A stretch of DNA of 64,000 bases from Clostridia bacterium (GTDB lineage Bacteria; Bacillota; Clostridia; Oscillospirales; Butyricicoccaceae), in the NCBI GenBank assembly GCA_029099685.1, contig JAQXOO010000023.1:36680-100679 (forward strand), given 5' to 3'. Of this stretch, positions 43,697 through 52,562 are shown piece by piece. The position numbers were made by a program, and so were the translations under genes. The stretch's first letter is position 1, and each line of letters starts with the position of its first letter. The notes under the pieces are model-generated. The model had not been told where the DNA came from, made no database searches, and saw nothing but the letters and a program-made list of their open reading frames with translations.

Positions 43697-44884
43697 CTAT
43701 CCAATAGGGACTTCCTTGCCGGTGGTCTCCACCAGCTCTGCTTCCAGCACGCCCAGCCAGGCGCCGCCGGAGGTCTTTTCCAGCCGGAAGCTGGACCGCA
43801 CCAGTTCCGCTTCAGGAGCTGTTTCCCGCAGCCGGGTGATCATGCGCTGCTCCAACACTTCGGCCAGCGCCTCCCGGTCCACTTCCCCCGGATCCACGGC
43901 GCAGCGGGTCGTCTGCTCCTCCACCAAGGCGATAGGCCAGCGGAAATTGTCCTGCAGCTGCAGCACATGGATATCTATTTTTTTATCATAGCATGAAAGC
44001 GCCGGTTTTTCAATGATCTTAAGGGGAAATCTTCGCTGGCCCAGCAGTAAGGAAAGGCTTTTTTCCGGCGGTTCCGCATAGGAAAGGGTCTGCAGTTCCG
44101 CGGGGACCACTGTTTTCAGCGTATACCAGGTGCGCACGTCCGCCTCAGCCTCCGCATGGAGCAGCGTCTGTTCGGTCTCGTCGTTTTGATTAACGATCAC
44201 CCCGGTGGCGATCCGGTCTCCGGCCTGCAGGGTATCTCCAACCTTTACCAGTGCCTGACCCGTGCGCACCCTCAGTTCAAGCACGATCCCCGTCAGGTCC
44301 GAAACCACATCGCACGGCCCCGGAACCTCCGGTTTCGTTTCCTGATTTCTTTTTTCCCACACCCGGACGACAGCCTGTGTGCCCTTGAAATTTACCGTAA
44401 AGTATGACAGCTTGTCAGTTTGCAGCATAACGGCATTTCGAAGCTCTCTTATGTTCAATGTGCTCCTGCGTGTGCCTGTCCGGAGCCCCGCCTGATGCAG
44501 AAGCTGCAGCATCTCCCTTTGGGTGATCTGCCGGCACCCCTGCACCTCAATGGTCCAAACAAAGCCGGACAGGCAGAACACGACGGCGGCGCAAAGCAGC
44601 ACACTCAGCCAAAGCGCCCAGCGGCGGGTCATGCTTCGAACCGCAAAGGGCAGGCCTTTCTTTCTGGAAACCCGCACCCGGCAGCCCGTTTTCCGTGCAT
44701 AGGGCCGCAGAGCGAAATAGCCCCCCGCGGACACCCAGGCGGTAAAATGATCCGCATCGAGGGTTTGAATATCCCAAAATGCCACTCCGTGAATGGCACA
44801 CAGATTTAAAAAACGCTCGATGGCAGCGCCGCGAATGTCCACCTGCAGGCTGCCCCGGAGAAAATTGTGTATTTGTATCAGCAT
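43697..44884 (-). CDS. yqfD: Sporulation protein YqfD
   Basis: 395 aa. An N-terminal cytoplasmic domain (to about 80), a single membrane helix (WALWLSVLLCAAVVFCLSGF) and a large extracytoplasmic part. The helix is followed by IEVQGCRQITQREMLQLLHQ (POTRA-like), matching YqfD of spore formers. It is sigma-E controlled in Bacillus and needed for engulfment-stage events. Starts 3 bases after yqfC. Confidence 0.93.
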   Translation of the reverse strand: MLIQIHNFLRGSLQVDIRGAAIERFLNLCAIHGVAFWDIQTLDADHFTAWVSAGGYFALRPYARKTGCRVRVSRKKGLPFAVRSMTRRWALWLSVLLCAAVVFCLSGFVWTIEVQGCRQITQREMLQLLHQAGLRTGTRRSTLNIRELRNAVMLQTDKLSYFTVNFKGTQAVVRVWEKRNQETKPEVPGPCDVVSDLTGIVLELRVRTGQALVKVGDTLQAGDRIATGVIVNQNDETEQTLLHAEAEADVRTWYTLKTVVPAELQTLSYAEPPEKSLSLLLGQRRFPLKIIEKPALSCYDKKIDIHVLQLQDNFRWPIALVEEQTTRCAVDPGEVDREALAEVLEQRMITRLRETAPEAELVRSSFRLEKTSGGAWLGVLEAELVETTGKEVPIG

Positions 44885-44887
44885 AGG

Positions 44888-45199
44888 CTATTCCTGATAG
44901 AGATATCCTACGCTGACGATATGTCCGCGTATGCGGATGCTGTCGCGGTCCATGGCCACCAGCTGCATCCGCTCTCCCTGCACTTCAATGGTGAAATCCT
45001 TTGAGGCGATGCGGATACGCTGCGTGCCGTATTCCGCAATGCCGTGATGCCGCTCCACCAACAGCTGCAGGTCCCCATCCAGGGTAAGCTGCGGCTGTCC
45101 GTATGTCATGCCGTCCGGAAGATCCATCTGCTCCGCAGCGGCACGGATGCGCTGCCGCAGCGACGGCCGTTGTTCCTTTTGTGCTTTCAAGCATGTCAT
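44888..45199 (-). CDS. yqfC: Sporulation protein YqfC
   Basis: 103 aa with GAGAGGGG just before the ATG. The LPDGMTYGQPQLTLDGDLQL and YGTQRIRIASKDFTIEVQG blocks match YqfC. It has no membrane segment or enzyme motif. It is transcribed with yqfD and divergently from ylbJ; the 53-base gap must hold both promoters. Confidence 0.9.
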   Translation of the reverse strand: MTCLKAQKEQRPSLRQRIRAAAEQMDLPDGMTYGQPQLTLDGDLQLLVERHHGIAEYGTQRIRIASKDFTIEVQGERMQLVAMDRDSIRIRGHIVSVGYLYQE

Positions 45200-45252
45200 C
45201 CCCTCTCCAAGAATACCTTTGCAATGTAGTATATCTTCTGAAGGGAGCTGTC

Positions 45253-46206
45253 ATGCCTGTGAATTGGTGCAAACGAGCCTTCCGGGACCATCTGATGCCT
45301 GCCGCGCTGGCCGCCTGCGGCGTGGGTCTTTTGTTTTACAGCCGCCCGGTCTCTGCGGCTGTGGTCCAGGCCTTTTCCCTGTGCGTCCGGGTACTGCTGC
45401 CGTCGCTGTTTCCCTTTTTTGTGCTCTCCTCGCTTCTGGTCTCACTGGGGGTGGTACAGCGTCTTTCGCCGCTGCTGGAGCGGCCCATGCGGTGGCTGTT
45501 TGGGCTCCCGGGCAGCTGTGCCGCCGCTGTCCTGCTGGGCGCCGTGGGGGGGTATCCCCTGGGAGCGCGGACAGCTGTCACGCTGTATCAGCAGCGGCAA
45601 TGCAGCAAGGATGATGCCCTGCGGGTACTGTGCTTTTGTAATAACGCCGGACCGGCTTTTCTCATCAGCGCCGTTGGAGGCGGTCTTCTGGGAGACGCCG
45701 GCACAGGAGTACTGCTCTATGGGCTGCATCTGTTATCCGCTCTGCTGATGGGCATCCTGTTTGCCGGCAGCAAAAGATCTGTAAAGCAAAGCAGCTTTTC
45801 GCCGAAAGCGCTTGACAGAACCGCTGTTATTCCCTGCTTTTTACAGGCAGTCACCGGGTCTTTTGGCACTTTTCTGAATGTATGCGCCTTTGTTTTATTC
45901 TTCGCCGTGCTCACTTGTCTGCTGCGGCAGTTTTCATTCCTTGCAGGGTTGGGGCCTCTCGCCCAGGGATTGCTTTACGGCTCGTTGGAGCTGACCTCCG
46001 GGGCGGCACAGCTGTCGGGTGCCGGGCTGCCCCGCGGCCTTTTGCTGCCCGCCCTGTCGTTTCTCTGCGGGTGGGGCGGACTCTCGGTGCAGTTTCAGAC
46101 CATCAGCCTGCTGTATGAGGCAGACCTCCCCGCCGGAGGCTATCTGGAGGCCAAGCTGCTCCACGGCGTTCTTGCCGCCGGATCGGCGTTTCTGCTCTGC
46201 CGGTGA
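45253..46206 (+). CDS. ylbJ: Sporulation integral membrane protein YlbJ
   Basis: 317 aa from ATG 45253, AAGGGAG upstream. About eight membrane helices; the nucleoside-recognition (Gate) motif GGYPLGARTAVTLY and FCNNAGPAFLISAVGGGLLG are diagnostic of YlbJ. In Bacillus YlbJ is a sigma-E membrane protein needed for cortex formation. Divergent from yqfC-yqfD, itself sigma-E in Bacillus. The gap contains GTAGTATATC, which might be part of a sigma-E element but could not be matched securely. Confidence 0.92.
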   Translation: MPVNWCKRAFRDHLMPAALAACGVGLLFYSRPVSAAVVQAFSLCVRVLLPSLFPFFVLSSLLVSLGVVQRLSPLLERPMRWLFGLPGSCAAAVLLGAVGGYPLGARTAVTLYQQRQCSKDDALRVLCFCNNAGPAFLISAVGGGLLGDAGTGVLLYGLHLLSALLMGILFAGSKRSVKQSSFSPKALDRTAVIPCFLQAVTGSFGTFLNVCAFVLFFAVLTCLLRQFSFLAGLGPLAQGLLYGSLELTSGAAQLSGAGLPRGLLLPALSFLCGWGGLSVQFQTISLLYEADLPAGGYLEAKLLHGVLAAGSAFLLCR

Positions 46207-46214
46207 TTTTTCTC

Positions 46215-46243
46215 TTGCCAGCAGAAGCGGAGACGCGTATAAT
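46215..46243 (+). promoter_or_regulatory. Consensus promoter of the small Cys protein gene
   Basis: -35 TTGCCA (46215-46220), 17-base spacer, perfect -10 TATAAT (46238-46243). Confidence 0.75.
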
Positions 46244-46268
46244 ATATTTTGAAAGGAGCGTGAACATC

Positions 46269-46475
46269 TTGCTGTTTGACAAAGACCATCCCAAAATCTG
46301 TGCGTTTTGCTTTTATGGCCAGGACTACGGTACAGACGCGATTTTATGCAGCAAAAAAGGGCCCGTCGGCCTGCAGGATCATTGCTCCAAATTTGTTTAC
46401 GATCCCCTGCGCCGAAAGCCCGCCGGAACGGCTGTGCTGCATCCGGTCAAAGATGAGGATGCCTTCAAGCTGTAA
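46269..46475 (+). CDS. Small four-cysteine protein (68 aa)
   Basis: 68 aa from TTG 46269, with AAAGGAG (46252-46258) 10 bases upstream. It has a CAFC pair, then ILCSKKG and DHCSKFVYDPLRR, giving a zinc-ribbon-like four-Cys pattern. Related small proteins with a C-terminal RFxYDPLRR motif occur in Clostridia but have no known role. It has its own near-perfect promoter and terminator, so it is likely well expressed. Confidence 0.75.
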   Translation: MLFDKDHPKICAFCFYGQDYGTDAILCSKKGPVGLQDHCSKFVYDPLRRKPAGTAVLHPVKDEDAFKL

Positions 46476-46519
46476 CGCAACAATCCCACTTCTTTCATTT
46501 CGTTGGTCCGTCATTTTTT

Positions 46520-46558
46520 AAAAGCCAGCATGATTTTCCGTCATGCTGGCTTTTTATC
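46520..46558. terminator. Bidirectional terminator between the small Cys gene and htrA
   Basis: Perfect 14-bp stem (46520-46533 with 46541-46554) with T-run on the plus strand and A-rich/T-rich tail on the other. Confidence 0.85.
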
Positions 46559-46569
46559 ATAAAAGGCAT

Positions 46570-47859
46570 TTAAAAATTATAGTCACTGCTGACATCTCGG
46601 CGGTCCATCAAATGGACCCATACCGTCCGGGACACTTTTTTGCGGCAATAGGTCACAGCGATATCCTCTCCCGCCCGAAACTGGTCCCTCTGGACACAGG
46701 CTTCCGAAAAATCCGTCACCTTGACGTCATTCAGGTGGGTAATGACATCCCCCACCTGCAGCCCCGCCGCCGCAGCGCCGCTGCCGGGATCCACGGCCGT
46801 CAAATAAAGTCCCTCTGACAGGCCGCAAAATCCGGAGGCCATGCTGCTCAGCTTGCTACCGTTGACGCCCAGCATGGGACGGCCTGCCACGCTGCCGTAC
46901 TGGATCAGCTCCTCCGCGATGCTCCGCACAAGATTGATAGGGATGGCAAAGCCCATGCCCTCACAGCCACTGACGGTGATCTTTGAGGAGCTGATACCCA
47001 CCACCTGGCCATACCGGTCCAGCAGCGGGCCGCCCGAATTGCCGCGGTTGATGGCCGCGTCTGTTTGCAGCAGACTCATGACTGCGTTTTTGATCAGCAC
47101 ATTCCGCTCCACACCTGAAATAATGCCCACGGCCGCTGTTCCCTGGGACTGTCCCGGCAGGCTGCCCAGCGCGATGGCCGGTTGTCCCACTTCCACTTGG
47201 TCGGAATCGCCCAGCAGGGCAGGCTGCAGGCCCTGGACATCGATCTTTAAGACGGCAATATCGCTGTAGCTGTCATCTCCGATGACGAAAGCGGTATACT
47301 TCTCTCCGCCGTCCAGGGTCACATTGATGCTGTCACAGCCGCTGATGGAATGGCTGGTGGTCACGATGTAGCCGTCCTCTGTCAGAATGATCCCACTGCC
47401 GGTACGGATCGTTCCGGTGCCGCTGTAGCTTTCGGCCCCGATACCCACTACCGACTTTTGGGCCTGTTTTACAACCGCAGAGACATCCGTCACCAAAATC
47501 AGCCCGCCGGATTCTCCTTCGGCTGCCGGCGCGTCCGAGGTTCCGGGTTCCGAAGGGAGCACCGCATCCCCGTTTTCCTCTCCGCCCGGAAGCGGCGTCA
47601 GTTCGCCGGGCGAATAGCTTTGACTATTGGCGTTTCCGTTCTGAGCGGTCTGAAAAAACAGCTCCAGGGGATTTGCGCTGCGGCTCCACACCATGCTGAT
47701 GCCGATGACCACCGCGCAGCACATCAGAAAAAAACCGCTCATGACCACCATGCCCCGGTGAAAGCGCATCCGCCGCTGCTTTTCCAGCAGGATCTCATCA
47801 TAGGTCTTATACGGAAAAGGTTCCTGATCCACCTGGTATTCTTTTTGTTCGTTGCTCAT
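46570..47859 (-). CDS. htrA: HtrA/DegP-like serine protease with PDZ domain
   Basis: 429 aa. A cytoplasmic start, one membrane anchor (about 37-57), a Gly/Glu/Pro-rich linker (70-120), a trypsin-like domain with H170 (VTTSHSIS), D200 (SYSDIAVLKI) and S275 (NRGNSGGPLL), and one PDZ domain (about 330-425, with DPGSGAAAAGLQVGDVITHL). It degrades misfolded exported proteins outside the membrane. It is the third gene of an operon with a response regulator and kinase, an arrangement like secretion-stress (CssRS) control. Confidence 0.95.
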   Translation of the reverse strand: MSNEQKEYQVDQEPFPYKTYDEILLEKQRRMRFHRGMVVMSGFFLMCCAVVIGISMVWSRSANPLELFFQTAQNGNANSQSYSPGELTPLPGGEENGDAVLPSEPGTSDAPAAEGESGGLILVTDVSAVVKQAQKSVVGIGAESYSGTGTIRTGSGIILTEDGYIVTTSHSISGCDSINVTLDGGEKYTAFVIGDDSYSDIAVLKIDVQGLQPALLGDSDQVEVGQPAIALGSLPGQSQGTAAVGIISGVERNVLIKNAVMSLLQTDAAINRGNSGGPLLDRYGQVVGISSSKITVSGCEGMGFAIPINLVRSIAEELIQYGSVAGRPMLGVNGSKLSSMASGFCGLSEGLYLTAVDPGSGAAAAGLQVGDVITHLNDVKVTDFSEACVQRDQFRAGEDIAVTYCRKKVSRTVWVHLMDRRDVSSDYNF

Positions 47860-47879
47860 AAATGCTCCTTTTCCATTGC

Positions 47880-49316
47880 CTAACGGTTCAGGGGGATGGT
47901 AAAGCAGAACTCCGTCTTGTTGTCGTTGCTGCGGACAAAAATGTCGCCGCCGTGCTGTTTGACCACTGTTTTTGTGATGTAAAGACCCAGTCCGGAGCCG
48001 CTGCTGTTGCGGTTTCTCGAGGTGTCGCCCTTGTAAAACCGGTCAAAGACAAACTTGATCTTGTCCTGCGGGATCTGGCTGCCGGTATTGATGATGTTGA
48101 ACTGCAGCCTTCCGTTGACCTCCGCCATGTATACGGTGATGGTGCCCCCTTCTTCCGTGAACTTCACAGCGTTGTCAAACAGATTGTAGACTGCCTGGAA
48201 AAAGCTGTCATGCTCCGCCTTGATGGTCTGGTTTTCCGGAATATCCAGCTCCACCTCGATATGCTTTTCTGTAAGCTTCTGCTCAAAGCCGATGACAATG
48301 CGGCGCACCATCTCGCTGACGTCAAACAGGGAGCGGTCCAGCTCCCTGCCGCTTTCCAGGCGGGAGACGGCCAGCATACTGTTGGCCATGCGCGCCAACC
48401 GCTTGATCTCGTCCGAGATCAGCCGCAGGTAGTATTCCTGCTTTTCCGGTTTGATGGTGCCGTCCAAAATGCCGTCCACGAAGCCGGCAATGGTGGTCAT
48501 GGGGGTACGCAGGTCGTGGGAGACGCTGGCGATCAGTCCCCGCCTGGTCTCCTCCACATTCTGCATGGCTTCTGCCATGCTGTTGAAACTCAGGGTCATA
48601 TCGTACAGTTCATCCTGGTGCTTTGGCAGCGGCGCCCTGGCGCTGAAATCTCCGGCGGCAAACTTTCTGGCCGCAAGGGCCATATCCTTCATGGGCCGGA
48701 TCATGGTCCGCACCACCAGAATGGTGGCGATCAGCGTCAGCAGCAGCACGGCGATGGTCAGCAGGATAAAGACCCGGGACAGTTTGAGGAACAGCTCTGT
48801 GGTGGACCGTGCCGGGACGCATACAAACACCACGCCCCAGGGGTCTGACTGGGCGTTCTTCACAACGCTGCCCATCACATAGTTCACTGCTGACAGGTAC
48901 CCGTAAAAGGTGGAGCTTTGGGTGTAGACCCCATCGCTGAGCAGATCATCCATAGCGATCGTGGGAAGCATCAGGCCCGTCTGTTCCTGGCTGTAACAGC
49001 CGTCCTCATTGGCAATGAACAGCAGCTTTCCCTCGTCATCTCCCACAAAAATAGTGCCGCCGCAGTCCATTGCCAGCATATTCATCGCCATCCGGTAGCT
49101 GGCGTTGAACTTATCCTGCCAGTCAGCGCTGTCCCGCAACTGAAAATAGGCCAGCGTGCTCCGCACGGCCCGGTCAGATGCATCCTCCAGCTGCTGCTGC
49201 TTTTCTTCCATGGAAAAGCGGTTGACCTGATAAATAAACGCGCTGCCCAGCACGGTAAATCCCAGCACGATCACCAAGGCATAGATCAGAAAATTGCGTG
49301 CAAACAAGCTCTTCAC
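47880..49316 (-). CDS. Sensor histidine kinase upstream of htrA
   Basis: 478 aa. Two membrane helices (about 9-30 and 165-188) bracket an extracytoplasmic sensor domain of about 130 residues. Then a HAMP segment, the phospho-accepting His in SVSHDLRTPMTTI, an N-box NLFDNAVKF, F-box-like DRFYKGDTSRN and G-box GSGLGLYIT. Complete catalytic kinase. Signal unknown; the gene order suggests misfolded exported proteins or wall stress. Confidence 0.93.
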   Translation of the reverse strand: MKSLFARNFLIYALVIVLGFTVLGSAFIYQVNRFSMEEKQQQLEDASDRAVRSTLAYFQLRDSADWQDKFNASYRMAMNMLAMDCGGTIFVGDDEGKLLFIANEDGCYSQEQTGLMLPTIAMDDLLSDGVYTQSSTFYGYLSAVNYVMGSVVKNAQSDPWGVVFVCVPARSTTELFLKLSRVFILLTIAVLLLTLIATILVVRTMIRPMKDMALAARKFAAGDFSARAPLPKHQDELYDMTLSFNSMAEAMQNVEETRRGLIASVSHDLRTPMTTIAGFVDGILDGTIKPEKQEYYLRLISDEIKRLARMANSMLAVSRLESGRELDRSLFDVSEMVRRIVIGFEQKLTEKHIEVELDIPENQTIKAEHDSFFQAVYNLFDNAVKFTEEGGTITVYMAEVNGRLQFNIINTGSQIPQDKIKFVFDRFYKGDTSRNRNSSGSGLGLYITKTVVKQHGGDIFVRSNDNKTEFCFTIPLNR

Positions 49317-49339
49317 GCCTTACGCCTCCGCACCCTTGT

Positions 49340-50041
49340 TTATTCTTTTTCCGCGAGCGCGCCTTCCTGCAGTTCAAATTTATAGCCCACGCCCCAGACG
49401 GTCTTGATCTCCCACTGGTCGGAAACGCCCTGGAGCTTTTCCCGCAGGCGCTTCACATGGACGTCTACCGTGCGGGTGTCACCGAAATAGTCAAAGCCCC
49501 ACACATCGTCCAGCAGCTGGGCACGGGTAAACACCCGGTTGGGCGAGCTTGCCAGAAAATACAGCAGTTCGATCTCTTTGGGCGGGATCTCCATCTTCTG
49601 GCCCTTGACCGTAATGTTATAGGACTGCTTGTCGATGACCAGATTGTCAAATATCAGCTTGGGCTCTCCCACATCCTGTCCGAAGCGGCGCAAAACGGCC
49701 CGCACCCGCGCAATGACCTCCCGCATTTCAAAGGGCTTGGTGATATAGTCGTCAGCGCCCAGTTCCAGCAGCGTGACCTTATCGAACACTTCGCCCTTGG
49801 CGGTGAGGATGATGACCGGCGTCTGGGAAAAGGTGCGCAGCTCCCGGATCATCTGTGTGCCGTCCATGACCGGCATCATCAGGTCCAGAAGCACCAGGTC
49901 AGGATGCACCCGCTTAAATGCCCGCAGTCCGTCCGCGCCGTCCTGGGCCGACTCGATATGATAGCCCTCCTGTTCCAGATACAGGTGCAGGAGTTCTCTG
50001 ATATTCGCATCATCTTCTACGATCAGAATGGTTTTTTCCAT
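49340..50041 (-). CDS. OmpR/PhoB-family response regulator
   Basis: 233 aa from ATG 50041, with GAGGAGGC upstream; the open frame extends 25 codons further but lacks a start signal. Receiver with acidic pair in VEDDANIREL, phospho-Asp in LVLLDLMMPVMDG and Lys in DDYITKPFEMRE; C-terminal winged helix with RVFTRAQLLDDVWG and TRTVDVHVKRLREKL. Starts the operon that ends in htrA. Confidence 0.95.
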   Translation of the reverse strand: MEKTILIVEDDANIRELLHLYLEQEGYHIESAQDGADGLRAFKRVHPDLVLLDLMMPVMDGTQMIRELRTFSQTPVIILTAKGEVFDKVTLLELGADDYITKPFEMREVIARVRAVLRRFGQDVGEPKLIFDNLVIDKQSYNITVKGQKMEIPPKEIELLYFLASSPNRVFTRAQLLDDVWGFDYFGDTRTVDVHVKRLREKLQGVSDQWEIKTVWGVGYKFELQEGALAEKE

Positions 50042-50189
50042 AATAAAAGCCTCCTCCGGGCCGAAATTTCTGTTTATCATTCGTATTATAAGACAAAACC
50101 CCAGGGAATGCATCACAAAATTGTAAACAACCGTATGTTTATACCGGAACGCGGTCCATCGGGAAAGCCAATCTTCGCCCCGCAGCCTA

Positions 50190-50218
50190 TTGACAGATGG
50201 ATGATTCCGAATTAAAAT
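50190..50218 (+). promoter_or_regulatory. Consensus promoter of the aminotransferase gene
   Basis: -35 TTGACA (50190-50195), 17-base spacer, -10 TAAAAT (50213-50218). Leader about 65 bases. Confidence 0.75.
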
Positions 50219-50288
50219 AGAATCGGTTCATAGCGTGAGCATGGACCGCTGAGCAAGCAATCAAAAATACATAAAGAGGTGCTGCAAT

Positions 50289-51482
50289 ATGAAATTCTCC
50301 AGCAAAGTCAAAAAGTGCGGCCTGTCCCCCATGCGTAAGTTTCATCCCTACGCTGTGGCGGCTGAGGCAGCCGGTAAGAAAATCTACCATCTAAACATCG
50401 GCCAGCCCGACGTGGAGACCCCCGCTCAGTTCTTTGATGCCATCAAGCAATTCAACCAGCCCGTTCTGGAGTATGCCGCCTCTCCCGGTATGCCCGTTCT
50501 GATCGAGGCTATCCAGAAGTATTATGACAACCTGGATATGCACTTTGAAAAAAATGAGATCCTGATCACCACCGGTGGTTCCGAGGCTCTGCAGATCGTT
50601 CTGAACTGCATCCTGGATGACGGCGACGAGATCCTGATCCCCGAGCCCTTCTATCCCAACTACAACACCATGGTCAACACCACCGGTGCCAAGATCCATC
50701 CCATCCCCACCACCCCCGAGGAAGGCTATCATTACGCTGACCGCGCCAAGATCGAGGCCGAGATCAACGAGAACACCCGCGCCATCATGTGCACAAACCC
50801 CGGCAACCCCACCGGCGTTGTTCTGACCCCCGAAGAAATGCGTCTGATGGTGGATATCGCCAAGGAGCATGACCTGTTCATCATCGGCGACGAGGCTTAT
50901 CGTGAGTTCGTCTATGGCGGCGAACCCCTGCAGAGCCTGGGCCAGTTTGACGATGCCGCTGACAATGTCATCGTCATCGATACTGTTTCCAAGCGCTTCT
51001 CCGCCTGCGGCGCCCGTATCGGCTGCATCATCTCCCGCAATAAGGAGCTGATGGGCGAGTGCATGAAGTACTGCCAGTGCCGTCTGTGCGTTGCAACCCT
51101 GGACCAGGTGGCTTCCGCCGCCCTGTACGATGTGGGCCCCGAGTATTTTGCCGCCGTCCGCGAGGAGTACAAGCGCCGCCGTGACACCGTCGTGGCCAAG
51201 CTGGAGCAGATCCCCGGCGTCATCTTCAAGTGCCCCAAGGGCGCCTTCTATCTGATGGCCGCTCTGCCTGTCGACGACGCTGACAACTTCCAGAAGTGGC
51301 TGCTGGAGGAGTTCGATGACAACGGCGACACCGTTATGTTCGCTCCCGGTGCCCCCATGTACGCCACTCCCGGCAAGGGCAAGAACGAGATCCGCATCGC
51401 TTATGTCCTGAAGCAGGATAAGCTGGAGCGCGCCATGGATCTGTTGGCTCTGGGCATCAAGAAGTATAACGAGACTCACTGA
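50289..51482 (+). CDS. Class I/II PLP-dependent aminotransferase (aspartate aminotransferase-like)
   Basis: 397 aa with GAGGTG ahead of ATG 50289. Class I motifs: LNIGQPDVETP, the ITTGGSEALQIVL PLP-phosphate site, CTNPGNPTGVVLTPEE (Asn), IIGDEAYREFVYG (Asp/Tyr) and the PLP lysine in TVSKRFSACGARIG. Substrate may be aspartate, alanine or aromatic acids; not decidable here. Strong promoter, terminator and clean C-ending codons suggest high expression. Confidence 0.93.
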   Translation: MKFSSKVKKCGLSPMRKFHPYAVAAEAAGKKIYHLNIGQPDVETPAQFFDAIKQFNQPVLEYAASPGMPVLIEAIQKYYDNLDMHFEKNEILITTGGSEALQIVLNCILDDGDEILIPEPFYPNYNTMVNTTGAKIHPIPTTPEEGYHYADRAKIEAEINENTRAIMCTNPGNPTGVVLTPEEMRLMVDIAKEHDLFIIGDEAYREFVYGGEPLQSLGQFDDAADNVIVIDTVSKRFSACGARIGCIISRNKELMGECMKYCQCRLCVATLDQVASAALYDVGPEYFAAVREEYKRRRDTVVAKLEQIPGVIFKCPKGAFYLMAALPVDDADNFQKWLLEEFDDNGDTVMFAPGAPMYATPGKGKNEIRIAYVLKQDKLERAMDLLALGIKKYNETH

Positions 51483-51500
51483 TCCCCTCTTTGATCTACA

Positions 51501-51535
51501 AAAAGCGCACCGTCAGTGACGGTGCGCTTTTCTAT
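51501..51535 (+). terminator. Terminator after the aminotransferase gene
   Basis: Perfect 14-bp stem (51501-51514 with 51518-51531), then TCTATTTA. Confidence 0.85.
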
Positions 51536-51563
51536 TTACTTTTTATAAAGAGTGCGTTACAAT
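51535..51563 (+). promoter_or_regulatory. Possible promoter of rpe
   Basis: -35 TTTACT (51535-51540), 17-base spacer, -10 TACAAT (51558-51563). Confidence 0.45.
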
Positions 51564-51576
51564 GGATTTACTCTTA

Positions 51577-51663
51577 GGGAGCCGCGAAGCCGCGGCTCCC
51601 CTATCTCAAGGCGGCATCTGCCGGCCGCAGGGCCGTTTCTGCAGTAACGGCCACTGGTCCAGT
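51577..51663 (+). promoter_or_regulatory. Structured GC-rich leader of rpe
   Basis: Three successive hairpins: GGGAGCCGCG/CGCGGCTCCC (51577-51586 with 51591-51600), GGCCGTT/AACGGCC (51631-51637 with 51646-51652) and ACTGG/CCAGT (51653-51657 with 51659-51663). None is followed by a U-run. It does not match a riboswitch I recognise. Confidence 0.45.
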
Positions 51664-51720
51664 GTATGCCGGGCAGACCGCCGCAGTCCCTGAGAATACT
51701 GTGGAAAGAAGGACTCTCTC

Positions 51721-52368
51721 ATGACCATGCTTGCCCCCTCAATCCTTTCTGCCGACTTTGCAAATCTCCAGCGGGATGTTGAACTGGTCCTGGCCGCCGG
51801 CGCGGACTGGCTCCATGTGGACGTGATGGACGGCCATTTTGTGCCCAACATTTCCATCGGCGTTCCCGTGGTCAAATCTCTTCGCAAGGCCACCGGCGGA
51901 TTTCTGGATGTGCATCTGATGATCTCCCAGCCCGAAAGGTACCTGGACGCTTTTGCAAAAGCAGGCGCCGATCTTCTGAACATCCACGTGGAAGCCGAAG
52001 GCGATATGGAAGCCATGCTGCGGCATATCCGGGAACTGGGCTGCAAAAGCGCCCTGACCATCAAGCCAAACACCGCTCCGGAGGCTGTTTTCCCTTATCT
52101 GCCTTTGTGCGATATGGTTCTTGTCATGTCGGTGGAGCCTGGCTTCGGCGGCCAGAAGTTCATGCCCTCCGCCCTGCCCAAGCTGCGGGCTCTGAAGGCG
52201 GAGATCCTGCGTCAGGGTCTGAACTGTCTTTTGGAGATCGACGGCGGCATCAACCTGCAGAACGCCGGGGAAGCGGCCTCAGCCGGCGCGGATATTCTGG
52301 TTGCCGGTTCCGCCGTTTTCGGAGCCGGAGATGTTGCGGCAGCAGTTCATTCTTTTAAATTATTATAA
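51721..52368 (+). CDS. rpe: Ribulose-phosphate 3-epimerase
   Basis: 215 aa. It interconverts ribulose-5-P and xylulose-5-P. TIM-barrel motifs: PSILSADFANLQRD, DVMDGHFVPNI (metal-binding Asp/His), LDVHLMI, VEPGFGGQKF and EIDGGI. GAAGGA precedes ATG 51721; an alternative ATG lies two codons later. It stands alone between terminators, apart from other pentose-phosphate genes. Confidence 0.96.
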   Translation: MTMLAPSILSADFANLQRDVELVLAAGADWLHVDVMDGHFVPNISIGVPVVKSLRKATGGFLDVHLMISQPERYLDAFAKAGADLLNIHVEAEGDMEAMLRHIRELGCKSALTIKPNTAPEAVFPYLPLCDMVLVMSVEPGFGGQKFMPSALPKLRALKAEILRQGLNCLLEIDGGINLQNAGEAASAGADILVAGSAVFGAGDVAAAVHSFKLL

Positions 52369-52390
52369 CTTTAATTTAATAAATATTTAT

Positions 52391-52437
52391 GCATAAAATA
52401 TAGGGGTTTTTATGGAAAAGCCCCTATATTTTTATGC
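52391..52437 (+). terminator. Terminator after rpe
   Basis: 16-bp stem with one bulged T (52391-52406 with 52421-52437); the right arm ends in TTTTTATGC. The loop itself can extend pairing (TTTT with AAAA). Confidence 0.7.
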
Positions 52438-52500
52438 GAATTTAACAATGTTTTGCCCGCCGAATTGGGTATTTTGCTATTTATTCTGCACAGAAAAGTA

Positions 52501-52529
52501 TTTACAAATTATGAATTATTTGATATAAT
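52501..52529 (+). promoter_or_regulatory. Promoter of the NhaC-type antiporter gene
   Basis: -35 TTTACA (52501-52506), 17-base spacer, perfect -10 TATAAT (52524-52529). Confidence 0.7.
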
Positions 52530-52562
52530 ACAGACACAAAATAATGAAAAGGAGCGTCTGTC

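Noticed and set aside
51577..51600. Hairpin before rpe as a terminator
   Set aside because: No U-run on either strand next to it; treated as part of a structured leader.
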